Assembly (NCBI RefSeq): GCF_003711225.1
Contig: NZ_CP031030.1
Location: 372,001 to 436,000 of the forward strand
Direction of reading: 5' to 3'
DNA from: Runella sp. SP2
GTDB lineage: Bacteria; Bacteroidota; Bacteroidia; Cytophagales; Spirosomataceae
Length of the DNA stretch: 64,000 nt
Part shown: positions 19,301-28,100 of the stretch, piece after piece
How positions within the stretch are numbered: position 1 is the stretch's first letter
How the letters are laid out: each line of letters begins with the position of its first letter
The notes under the pieces: generated by a model
What the model was told of the DNA's origin: nothing
What the model saw: only the letters and a program-made list of their open reading frames with translations
Database searches by the model: none
Made by a program: the position numbers and the translations under genes

Positions 19301-22300
19301 ACCGAATTGGTACTTAAAGAAGCCTGAATATTCATGCTGTTAGCAATGAGGCTCAGGTTACCGCCGTTAGTAGCTGTGCTAATCAAACCCAAGCCCGTTA
19401 TATCAATTCCATAGCTATTAGCTCCACTCCCTCCCGTTCCTGTAACACTCACATTTCCTCCCGAGGAAGTAATCGAACTTGTGCCCGAAATAATCACCCC
19501 ACTACAAAACTCTCCTCCTGAGGCTCCACCTTTGCCTACTACATTTACCGTATTGCCGTGGATTTGACCACCACCAGTTACAAAAACTCCAAGCTGATCA
19601 CCTCCAGGGTTATTTCCCCCTGTGCCCTTCACTGTAACAGAACCATTACCCGTCGATTGAAGTAAACTACCAGTTCCAGAAATCAATACACCATAAAAAG
19701 TACCCGACGTGGCCGTGGATTGTTGATTGGCTTCTACCAATAAATTCCCATCGACCGTTTCTAAACTTCCACCCGTAAAAATTTGCACGTTTTTGCTCAC
19801 TTTGACCGTGGCCGTTCCCGTACCCGTCAGTTTTACATTCGCATTCAAGGCGACCCTCACCGCATCAACCCCAGGATTCAAATCGTCGTTTTGTAAGTCC
19901 AAATCGAGGTTCGCGTTCGCCGCAAAGGTGATGTCTCCGTTGAAGATCACTTCGTCATCGCCCGTGCCGCCGTTGATGGTCAACGAAGGCAGATTCGCCG
20001 TAAATGTACCGACGTTGATGATGTCATTCCCTGCTGCGTTATTGACCGTAATGGAGCTTGCTCCAGCGAGGGCTACATCGGCAGGAAAACTGAGCGTAGT
20101 TCCCCCATTCAGGGAATAGGTACGTCCAGTCACATCAAAACGAATATTGGTGCTATTTTGAGAGACATTGAGCGTTTCGCCATTGCCTACTGCATCGGTA
20201 ATGATAATGCCACCACCAGTTGTAGTGATGGTATAATCGGGATTACAGCCCTCGTCAGTAGAACCATTACAGTTGTTGTCGATACCGTCGCAGATTTCGG
20301 TAGTGCCGGGTCTGATTGCAGAATTGTTGTCGTTGCAGTCGCCCGAGGTAGCCAATAATTCAGTGGATACTTTATAGCCTAGCGGACGTAGACATTGCGT
20401 AATGGTAGCTGCACCTGTTTCAGCATAATTGTCATTGTCGGTATCTTTATACCATACCTGACCAGGTTTCTCCAAAGCATTATTGTCATTACAATCAGTG
20501 TTGTTGGTGACGTAGCCGCTGGGTTGAGTACAGGCAGTTTGGGTGATTGAGGGGTTGCCAAAACCATCGCCATCCATATCGCGATAAAAGGTAGTGATGA
20601 ACTGACCTGTTGTGACAGGAACGAAAGCCACATAGTCGTTGGTTGCACTCCAGGCAGCTCTATTTCTACCCGGCACTGCGAGGGCAATGGTGCCGCTGGC
20701 ATTTTCAATCCCCATGGTAGCGGGGTCAACCCCATTGATATTGGTAGAATGAATTTCAATTAAATTGGAAGTTTCATAAAGGATGATCTGGCTGGTGACG
20801 TTAGGGGAGCTACTCCCAGCAATGGGAATGCCCACATAATTGACGATTAACTTTCGGTTGGGTGCCGAGCCTGTGGTGAAGTAGTTGATGCTACCACCCG
20901 CAGAAGGATCTAAATCATCCCAGGCTAAAGCAATCAGATTATTGGGAGAAGACGTATTGGGAATACTCTGTCCGGAGCAGCAGCCAGAGGAAAAAGGTGA
21001 AAAGGTTATAAAGCCATTTGAACTAATCGCAAAATCGGTATAGCTGTTCCCAAAGAAGCTAAACGTAAAACCGATGGGTAAAGTACTGCTCACCGCATCA
21101 TCGCCAAGCGTTACAGAGGTACCCGTTCCTGCCACCGGGCTAAAGGTGCCACTTTGATTGAGTGAATAAGGCAGATCAGCGTTTTGGTTATCGTCGCAAT
21201 CTAGGGCATTGTCAGCCCAGCCTTCGCCGCAACTCGTACAGAATTGTTTGGTAACACCAGCAATTCCATAGCCGTCACCATCCATATCCTGATAGCAGGT
21301 GACAACAGTAGCCGTTGAGGTAGCTGTTTCAAAGGCACCGTAATCGTAGCAACCAATCGGCCTGTTGTTGTTGTTGTAATCTTTTTCGGCGGGTGCGCTG
21401 GTAAAATACTCGCCGCCAGGTCCATCTATTGCGGGCGAGTTGACTGCTAAGCGCAAATCCCCACCTGCAGCATTTACAAAAAGCGGATCCGTGTTGAGAA
21501 CGGTTCCGACGCAGGTAAGGCCAAAGGTGCAACCACCTTTAGACAAGCTGTTTTCTAAACGGATAGCCGAAAAACTGGCTGTGCCCAGACAGTCACCAGT
21601 GGGGTCTCCCCAAAGAATACATTTAATAAAACTAGCCGTAGAGCCTCCACCTTGAAGCGCATTGGAATACCCCACTTTTTTAGATAGCGATGCGTTGTTG
21701 TTGTAAAAAGTGCAGTGTTCAAATACGGGAGTGGAGAATGGAGTACCACTGAAATCGCCATCCGCCATGCTCAACACTGCCCCGCCGTGGCGGGATGCAA
21801 TATTGTTTTCAAACAAACAATTGGTGAAAGTAGGCGTACTGGAGCCACTCACCTTACTGGCTGCGCCTGCTCCCCCCCCTCCAGAGGCCTGGTTGTCGTA
21901 AAGCCTGCAGTTGTTTATGGTCGGTGCCGAAGTGATGCCACCTGTGGCATATACGAAAACACCACCACCGATGCCGCTTACAGCAGGATTGCTGAAATCA
22001 TTGGCATCGCCGCCATTGGCGTTTCCTTTGGTAACGGCTACCCCATCCAAACGCATGGCCGCCGAAACGCCCTGTATATACACTACGTGGTACGCATTGT
22101 CAGCATCATCGCCGACGGTGCCCACATCGCCGCTCAGGATTGCGATATTGGTTCGCCAGTTTCGCTGGGAAAGCGAAGATTCTGTACCGTTAAAGCCCCC
22201 GTAAATGGCAATATCTTTGTTGATAAAAAAGGTTTTGAGCTGTCCATTGTCAGGGATGTTGCCTGCATTGTCCTTGGTGGGATAATAAGTGCCTGAAGCC

Positions 22301-22632
22301 AGCCAGATTTGATCTCCAGCCACAGCCACTTCAATGGCTTTTTGCAGGGTTTGATAAGCTTGTGCCCAGGAAGTACCTGTATTGCTGTCGTTGCCACCAG
22401 GCCTGACATAACGGGTAACCGCCAGTGCGGGACTAGCATCAATAATAGCAGAACCTGAATAAATTGAGAGTGGGGCCAATCCTCCAGTATTGGCCCCACT
22501 CATGGCTATACTTCGCGTAAAATCGCTGGTGCCTAGTAAGCTCAGATTTACGCACATAGTCTGACCAAATACCAGCACAGTACGATTGATACCAACCAGT
22601 AATAAACACAACAAAATAAATAGCTTTTTCAT
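14356..22632 (-). CDS. giant T9SS-secreted adhesin with beta-helix, MopE-like and SprB-like repeats
   Basis: A 2758-residue surface protein. In order it has a signal peptide (1-24), a parallel beta-helix or choice-of-anchor Q region (about 65-440, opening RPGGNDSNTGTSW and closing with NSPAIDGP), and aspartate-rich MopE-like segments (DMDGDGYG, DCNDNN, EICDGIDNNC) likely to bind calcium. A nidogen-like beta domain is interspersed. A second beta-helix-like stretch is followed by eight 86-residue SprB-like repeats (16579-18642), Ig-like domains and a C-terminal type A sorting domain (MPNPVSN through LKVIKVH) that targets the type IX secretion system. SprB is the gliding adhesin of Flavobacterium, so adhesion or gliding is the likely role. 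It starts 14 bp after the 73-aa relic and probably shares its leader and transcript. Confidence 0.88.
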   Translation of the reverse strand: MKKLFILLCLLLVGINRTVLVFGQTMCVNLSLLGTSDFTRSIAMSGANTGGLAPLSIYSGSAIIDASPALAVTRYVRPGGNDSNTGTSWAQAYQTLQKAIEVAVAGDQIWLASGTYYPTKDNAGNIPDNGQLKTFFINKDIAIYGGFNGTESSLSQRNWRTNIAILSGDVGTVGDDADNAYHVVYIQGVSAAMRLDGVAVTKGNANGGDANDFSNPAVSGIGGGVFVYATGGITSAPTINNCRLYDNQASGGGGAGAASKVSGSSTPTFTNCLFENNIASRHGGAVLSMADGDFSGTPFSTPVFEHCTFYNNNASLSKKVGYSNALQGGGSTASFIKCILWGDPTGDCLGTASFSAIRLENSLSKGGCTFGLTCVGTVLNTDPLFVNAAGGDLRLAVNSPAIDGPGGEYFTSAPAEKDYNNNNRPIGCYDYGAFETATSTATVVTCYQDMDGDGYGIAGVTKQFCTSCGEGWADNALDCDDNQNADLPYSLNQSGTFSPVAGTGTSVTLGDDAVSSTLPIGFTFSFFGNSYTDFAISSNGFITFSPFSSGCCSGQSIPNTSSPNNLIALAWDDLDPSAGGSINYFTTGSAPNRKLIVNYVGIPIAGSSSPNVTSQIILYETSNLIEIHSTNINGVDPATMGIENASGTIALAVPGRNRAAWSATNDYVAFVPVTTGQFITTFYRDMDGDGFGNPSITQTACTQPSGYVTNNTDCNDNNALEKPGQVWYKDTDNDNYAETGAATITQCLRPLGYKVSTELLATSGDCNDNNSAIRPGTTEICDGIDNNCNGSTDEGCNPDYTITTTGGGIIITDAVGNGETLNVSQNSTNIRFDVTGRTYSLNGGTTLSFPADVALAGASSITVNNAAGNDIINVGTFTANLPSLTINGGTGDDEVIFNGDITFAANANLDLDLQNDDLNPGVDAVRVALNANVKLTGTGTATVKVSKNVQIFTGGSLETVDGNLLVEANQQSTATSGTFYGVLISGTGSLLQSTGNGSVTVKGTGGNNPGGDQLGVFVTGGGQIHGNTVNVVGKGGASGGEFCSGVIISGTSSITSSGGNVSVTGTGGSGANSYGIDITGLGLISTATNGGNLSLIANSMNIQASLSTNSVSTLWLRPFTAGMQINLGSSTDPTSGPLSLSDAELDRMTTGTLIIGDATAGAISFSSGGVTRPASTNVQLISGGDINVSFGGFNTGGGTLLLDPGSSPAAIKPTFNGTDVTASTLTLGGDLNISINGTGSAYSQLKVVGGVNLSGSNLVLSGTPTLVGGETFVIVDNDGTDAISSTFSNFSQGATLSNFLNSGLNARISYTGGTNNNDVVITVDCVSPATPIVGTITQPTCALATGSVALSGLPSSGTWTLTRNPGSITSTGSGSATTVSGLASGTYTFTVTNDAGCVSLASGNVEINSQPSTPSAPVVGTITQPTCSTPTGSVVLSGLPSSGQWTLTRNPGSATSTGTGATTTVSGLASGTYTFTVTNDAGCVSLVSGNVEINSQPSTPSAPVVGTITQPTCTTPTGSVVLSGLPSSGTWTLTRNPGSVTSTGSGSATTVSGLASGIYTFTVTNDAGCTSLASGNVEINSQPSTPNAPVVGTITQPTCALATGSVALSGLPSSGQWTLTRNPGSVTSTGTGATTTVSGLASGIYTFTVTNDAGCVSLASGNVEINSQPSTPSAPVVGTITQPTCSTPTGSVVLSGLPSSGQWTLTRNPGSVTSAGSGSVTTVSGLSSGTYTFTVTNDAGCTSVASGNVEINSQPLTPSAPVAGTITQPTCALATGSVALSGLPSSGQWTLTRNPGSVTSTGSGSATTVSGLVLGTYTFTVTNDAGCVSLASGNVEINSQPLTPSAPVAGTITQPTCALATGSVALSGLPSSGQWTLTRNPGSVTSTGSGSATTVSGLSSGTYTFTVTNDAGCTSVASGNVEINSQPSTPSAPVTGTITQPTCALATGSVALSGLPSSGTWTLTRNPGSVTSTGTGATTTVSGLSSGIYTFTVTNDAGCVSLASGDVDIIAPPSNVSITTAASSPICAGATSFTIPYTGTTGSPISYSITGTGITSVTNGLLTSTPIVVNLSGPATGNLITYTLTVSNAGGCVSPNVTGSVAVVGPPTISLTTLQQTLNEGNSQVLCDTDANPVNGLQFTVSGSCVVGSPVWRVQVGNGAWSNWSATAPVSQPSNNQLHRYQAACDANCASTYSGVIELTINNRASVPQNVSLMVDGVTVAVGETKEVCSLVNMPLTFNANCSTGEVVLYSVDGGEYSAGVPVGLVDNQFHNYRVRCRKSDGTPSCVESESGVMRLKLVTIPSAPTVSLSSTASCDATASFSGQSTCGSLRTVWYNATTNVALPSLPATVPSQTTSYYARCQTENGCVSEKSNVVTFTLTPTQVAPVITASQEIVCTGTTVTVSANCPAGSQTFWNTGVTAPSFEVAFNNVTKQTYWAKCLFEGGCQSVESMKKDIYWNAFVVTLINIGESKSAVKPANDKSLWTSQFITRDGGPELEQSTQVNPTLYYVENANKMAPRYWTINVEACGLSTDGSLTFDMLATPEMGVIRSFNTHENNAPYFMYANREGWTELYAQNHPAYGFYQDNGAGGNSYDAGLPKGLYKLSIRYWDQKGWGSIYPSTRKPQGNVLAYQEYWFRIQSRDGVGVGAARAADSEVARGKEQGSDNGQPITDNGVFATVMPNPVSNILRLKVQESKGQVVQAALTDASGREVLRRQFVPETNTHQEEFGVNELADGLYFLRVSTPDKSTHLKVIKVH
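16579..18642 (-). repeat. tandem array of eight 258-bp SprB-like repeats
   Basis: Each 86-residue unit opens P-V-V-G-T-I-T-Q-P-T-C and contains LSGLPSSG, WTLTRNPGS, TVSGLASGTYTFTVTNDAGC and EINSQP. All eight units have the same length. Two conserved cysteines per unit could form a disulphide. The pattern resembles the SprB repeat of gliding adhesins. Confidence 0.92.
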
Positions 22633-22646
22633 GTGATTTAGATGAG

Positions 22647-22868
22647 TTAAAGTGATGTCCCAAAATGGGTATGATGATTGATGATAGACGCTGAACTATC
22701 GTTAACAATTAGATAGCCGTTGCCGAAAACATCCATTTTGGGTTCAAGACCAGACCTTGAGAGGCTAATTTCAAGTGAAGGCATACTTAACATATCTGGG
22801 ATTTGGGCTAATGAGCTAAAACTAGCTATGATGCTAACCCAAAATGTAAGTGTAAATAAGTTTTTCAT
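22647..22868 (-). pseudogene. truncated choice-of-anchor D adhesin N-terminus (73 aa)
   Basis: The frame has a good signal peptide (MKNLFTLTFWV to SLAQ) and then the start of a choice-of-anchor D-like domain: DVFGNGYLIVND through HTHFGTSL. The same opening (NIKGNANNIL, then DTDFGNK) occurs complete in the 3585-aa neighbour. The frame stops just after FGTSL. It sits behind the same leader RNA type as the neighbour and 14 bp before the 2758-aa adhesin start. I read it as the stub of an ancestral adhesin whose body was lost. A functional small secreted protein cannot be excluded. Confidence 0.6.
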
Positions 22869-22903
22869 TGGTAGAAAATTTTAAAATGAGTTTAACATGA
22901 ATC

Positions 22904-22968
22904 GGTAGTAGAAAAAGGAGGCAGAAACATTTCGTCAAATGTCTCCCAAACCTCCTTCCCTTTCTACC
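22904..22968 (-). ncRNA. structured leader RNA, copy 1
   Basis: On the minus strand an outer helix (GGTAG with CTACC) and a second helix (AAGGAGG with CCTCCTT) enclose a hairpin ACATTT-GACG-AAATGT. Copy 2, at 33997-34065, has the same plan with compensatory changes in the apical stem. It ends 35 nt before the 73-aa frame and so leads the transcript of the 2758-aa adhesin. It may be a cis-regulatory RNA. I do not recognise it as a known riboswitch class. Confidence 0.6.
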
Positions 22969-23087
22969 ATGAAAGATTATGAGTAGGGTAATCAAAAAAG
23001 TACAGTCGTTTTTTCATGTCCAAACGAGTGAAAGTGATGTACCAAAATTCGGGATTTGTGAAACACAGGTGTTATCCCAAAATTGAC

Positions 23088-23183
23088 TTTCTTTAGCTCA
23101 TTTTTGACAATAAAAAAAAGCCCCTCTGAGGGGCTTTCAATTTTTATTAACTCATTTTTGACTTTCTTTAGCTCATTTTTGAC
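23088..23183. repeat. 21-bp repeats downstream of the 3585-aa adhesin gene
   Basis: The unit TTTCTTTAGCTCATTTTTGAC occurs at 23088-23108 and 23163-23183, with a partial copy directly before the second (to 23162). A related unit recurs upstream of the same gene at 34301-34405. The rest of this gene-free stretch (22969-23194) holds an intrinsic terminator and, at about 23030-23060, a second fragment reading FGTSL on the minus strand, a relic of the choice-of-anchor D start. Confidence 0.75.
23112..23142 (-). terminator. Rho-independent terminator of the 3585-aa adhesin gene
   Basis: The stem AAAGCCCC/GGGGCTTT with a short TCTGA loop is followed by a run of T on the minus strand. It lies about 55 bp past the adhesin stop and between two of the 21-bp repeats. 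Confidence 0.85.
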
Positions 23184-23194
23184 ATTTTCACAAA

Positions 23195-25150
23195 TCAAGG
23201 CAATTTTATCACCTTCAAAGTTGCTTTATTTGTCTCTGTCCTCACCTGCAAGAAGTACACTCCCGCAGGCAATTCACTCACCCCAAATTCCTCTTGGTGC
23301 GTATTGGTTTCGGGTACAAATTGACGACGCAACACCTCCCGACCTGAAGCATCGGTTAAAGCCGCTTGCACCACTTGTCCCTTGCTCTCTTGCACTTTTA
23401 AGCGCAGGATGTTGCTGACGGGGTTGGGGAGAACGGTGGCAAAGACGCCGTTATCAGTTATCTGTTTTCCGTTATCCGACCCTTGCCCTTTGCTTTTTGC
23501 CTCTTCGCTCTCCGCTACGCGTGCTGCACCCACACCTACCCCATCTCGCGATTGAATGCGGAACCAGTATTCTTGGTAAGCCAGCACGTTGCCTTGTGGT
23601 TTACGCGTTGAAGGATAGATGCTGCCCCAACCCTTCATATCCCAATAACGGATACTCAATTTGTATAATCCTTTGGGCAACCCTGCATCGTACGAATTGC
23701 CACCCGCACCGTTGTCTTGGTAGAAACCGTAGGCGGGGTGGTTTTGGGCATAAAGCTCCGTCCAGCCCTCGCGGTTGGCGTACATGAAATACGGCGCATT
23801 GTTCTCGTGCGTGTTGAAGGAACGAATTACCCCCATTTCTGGCGTTGCCAACATGTCAAATGTCAATGAGCCGTCAGTGCTTAATCCGCAAGCTTCTACG
23901 TTGATTGTCCAGTAACGAGGCGCCATTTTGTTGGCATTTTCAACGTAGTATAAGGTTGGATTCACCTGCGTACTCTGCTCCAATTCAGGGCCACCGTCGC
24001 GGGTGATGAATTGGCTACTCCACGCTGAACGGTTGTTGGTTTTTATCGCTGATTTACTTTCACCGATATTGATCAATGTTACCACAAAAGCATTCCAATA
24101 AACATCCTTGCGAACACTCTCTGAGCTCTGGCAACCACCTTCAAAAATACATTTCGCCCAGTAGGTTTGCTTAGTTACGTTGCTAAATGCCACTTCAAAG
24201 CTTGGCGCGGTTACACCCGTATTCCAGAACGTTTGGCTTCCTGCGGGGCAATTGGCTGAAATCGTGACCGTTGTGCCTGTGCAAACTATCTCTTGCGAAG
24301 CCGTAATCACGGGCGCTACTTGGGTTGGCGTTAACGTAAACGTTACGACATTACTCTTCTCGCTCACACAACCATTTTCCGTCTGACAACGAGCGTAGTA
24401 CGACGTCGTCTGACTTGGAACGGTCGAAGGCAGGCTTGGAAGTGCCACGTTCGTTGTGGCATTGTACCAAACCGTGCGCAAGCTTCCACAAGTTGACTGC
24501 CCACTGAAACTGGCTGTCGCGTCGCAACTCGCTGTTGATGAAAGTGATACCGTCGGAGCTGCTGGAATTACCACCAATTTTAAGCGCATCACCCCTGACT
24601 CCGATTCCACGCAAGATGGCGTTCCGTCTGATTTGCGGCAACGTACGCGGTAGTTGTGGAATTGATTGTCCACCAAACCTACGGGAACTCCTGCACTGTA
24701 TTCGCCACCGTCAACTGAGTAAAGAATCACTTCGCCAGCAGCACAATTGGCGTTAAATGTAAGAGGCATATTGACCAAACTACACACTTCCTTCGTCTCT
24801 CCCACGGCAACTGTTACGCCATCCACCAACAGCGACACATTTTGCGGAACGGATGCGCGGTTATTGATCGTCAATTCTATCACGCCAGAATAGGTCGAAG
24901 CGCAATTGGCGTCACAAGCCGCTTGGTAGCGGTGGGGTTGGTTATTGGACGGCTGGGAAACTGGGGCTGTCGCTGACCAGTCGCTCCATGTAGTGTTGCC
25001 CACTTGTACCCGCCAAACAGGTGACCCCGAAACACACAAACCCGAAACATTAAACTGTAAACCGTTAACAGGATTGGCATCCGTGTCGCACAAAACTGGG
25101 TTGTTGCCTTCGTTTAGGGTTTGTTGTAACGTGGATAAAGTAATCGTTGG
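23195..25150 (-). repeat. C-terminal block shared with neighbouring adhesin (copy 2)
   Basis: This runs from PTITLSTLQQ to the stop and is near-identical to 14356-16314, with scattered synonymous changes. The pair sits about 9 kb apart in direct orientation, so unequal recombination could fuse the two adhesins. Confidence 0.9.
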
Positions 25151-28100
25151 TTTGTTTTGGACGGCTACAGTTACACTACCTATCATAGTAGCACTACAAT
25201 TTCCTGAATTGTGGGTAGCTTCTACTGTGTAAATACCTGCCAACTGTGTTCCAAAACTTATTGTTGCTCCCGTACCTGCTACGATGCTCCCCGTGTTGTT
25301 ACCGTCTTTTTTGAGTTGATAGTTAATGCCGACTTCTGAACCATTCAATCCCACAGCCACTCCTGAACTTTCAGTGCAATATACACCGCCGCCCGTGACT
25401 GTGAACATCATCGGAGCAGTAGAAGCGTTAATCGTTTTGACTGAGTTGTCGGTGGCGGTGCATCCCGCGTGAGTAATGCTAAATTCGGAGTAAGTTCCTT
25501 GGGTTAAGTTGCTCAAGGTAAAGGCATTACTAGCGATACTGATTGTGGTCGAAAGCGCGGTTGTTCCTTTTTTGTAATTGAGGGTATAGCTGTCATCGTT
25601 CAAATTCGTGGTTACAAATGGAATGCTTCCGTTGCTTCCCGCGCAAGTGCTAGGGTTGGTAGGTGTCCCCGCGGCGATGGTAGGGGTGGCAGGGTCATTT
25701 AAAGTTTTGGCGGAGTTGTCGGTGGCGGTGCATCCCGCGTGAGTAATGCTAAATTCGGAGTAAGTTCCTTGGGTTAAGTTACTCAAGGTAAAGGCATTAC
25801 TAGCGATACTGATTGTGGTCGAAAGCGCAGTTGTTCCTTTTTTGTAATTGAGGGTATAGCTACCATCGTTCAAATTCGTGGTCACAAACGGAATGCTTCC
25901 GTTGCTTCCCGCGCAAGTGCTAGGGTTGGTAGGTGTCCCCGCGGCGATGGTAGGTGCAGCGGGGTCATTTAAAGTTTTGACTGAGTTGTCGGTGGCGGTG
26001 CATCCTGCGTGAGTAATGCTAAATTCGGAGTAAGTTCCTTGGGTTAAGTTGCTCAAGGTAAAGGCATTGCTGGCGATACTGACGGTGGCTGAAAGCGCGG
26101 TTGTTCCTTTTTTATAATTGAGGGTATAGCTGCCGTCATTCAAATTCGTAGTCACAAATGGAATGCTTCCGTTGCTTCCCGCGCAAGTGCTGGGGTTGGT
26201 AGGTGTCCCCGCAGCGATGGTAGGGGTGGCGGGGTCATTTAAAGTTTTGGCGGCGTTATCGGTGGCGGTACATCCCGTGTTGGTAATGCTAAATTCGGAG
26301 TAAGTTCCTTGGGCTAAGTTACTCAAGGTAAAGGCATTGCTGGCGACATTGATGGTGGTCGAAAGTGCAGTTGTTCCTTTTTTGTAATTCAAAGTATAGC
26401 TACCATCGTTCAAATTCGTGGTCACAAATGGAATGCTTCCGTTGCTTCCCGCGCAAGTGCTGGGGTTGGTAGGTGTACCCGCGGCGATGGTAGGGGTGGC
26501 GGGGTCATTTAAAGTTTTGACAGAGTTGTCGGTGGCGGTACATCCCGTGTTGGTAATGCTAAATTCGGAGTAAGTTCCTTGGGTTAAGTTACTCAAGGTA
26601 AAGGCATTACTAGCGACATTGACGGTGGTCGAAAGCGCAGTTGTTCCTTTTTTGTAATTCAAAGTATAATTGCCATCGTTCAAATTCGTGGTTACAAACG
26701 GAATGCTTCCGTTGCTTCCCGCGCAAGTGCTGGGGTTGGTAGGTGTACCCGCGGCGATGGTAGGGGTTGCGGGGTCATTTAAAGTTTTGGCGGAGTTGTC
26801 GGTGGCGGTACATCCCGTGTTGGTAATGCTAAATTCGGAGTAAGTTCCTTGGGTTAAGTTGCTCAAGGTAAAGGCATTGCTGGCGATACTGATGGTGGTT
26901 GAAAGCGCGGTTGTTCCTTTTTTATAATTCAAAGTATAGCTGTCATCGTTCAAATTCGTAGTTACAAATGGAATGCTTCCGTTGCTTCCCGCGCAAGTGC
27001 TGGGGTTGGTAGGTGTACCCGCGGCGATGGTTGGTACAGCGGGGTCATTTAAAGTTTTGGCGGCGTTATCGGTGGCGGTACACCCTGCGTGAGTAATGCT
27101 AAATTCGGAGTAAGTTCCTTGGGTTAAGTTACTCAAGGTAAAGGCATTGCTGGCGACATTGACGGTGGTTGAAAGCGCAGTTGTTCCTTTTTTGTAATTC
27201 AAAGTATAGCTGTCATCGTTCAAATTCGTGGTCACAAACGGAATGCTTCCGTTGCTTCCCGCGCAAGTGCTGGGGTTGGTAGGCGTACCCGCAGCGATGG
27301 TTGGCGCAGCAGGGTCATTTAAAGTTTTGACAGAGTTGTCGGTGGCGGTGCATCCTGCGTTGGTAATGCTAAACTCAGAGTAAGTTCCTTGGGTTAAGTT
27401 GCTCAAGGTAAAGGCATTGCTGGCAACATTGACGGTGGTTGAAAGCGCAGTTGTTCCTCTTTTGTAATTCAAAGTATAGCTGTCATCGTTCAAATTCGTA
27501 GTCACAAACGGAATGCTTCCGTTGCTTCCCGCGCAGGTGCTGGGGTTGGTAGGTGTCCCCGCAGCGATGGTAGGGGTGGCGGGGTCATTTAAAGTTTTGA
27601 CAGAGTTGTCGGTGGCGGTACATCCTGCGTTGGTAATGCTAAATTCGGAGTAAGTTCCTTGGGTTAAGTTGCTCAAGGTAAAGGCATTACTAGCAACGTT
27701 AATGGTGGTCGAAAGCGCGGTTGTTCCTTTTTTGTAATTCAAAGTATAATTGCCATCGTTCAAATTCGTGGTCACAAATGGAATGCTTCCGTTGCTTCCC
27801 GCGCAAGTGCTGGGGTTGGTAGGTGTCCCCGCAGCGATGGTAGGGGTGGCAGGGTCATTTAAAGTTTTGACAGAGTTGTCGGTGGCGGTACATCCCGTGT
27901 TGGTAATGCTAAATTCGGAGTAAGTTCCTTGGTCTAAGTTACTCAAGGTAAAGGCATTACTAGCGATACTGATTGTTGTCGAAAGCGCGGTTGTTCCTTT
28001 TTTGTAACTCAAAGTATAGCTGCCATCGTTCAAATTCGTAGTTACAAATGGAATGCTTCCGTTGCTTCCCGCGCAAGTGCTGGGGTTAGTAGGTGTACCT

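Noticed and set aside
22904-22968. c-di-GMP or other known riboswitch
   Set aside because: The GGAGG/CCTCC helix and GACG loop do not fit the conserved cores I know; kept as an unassigned leader.
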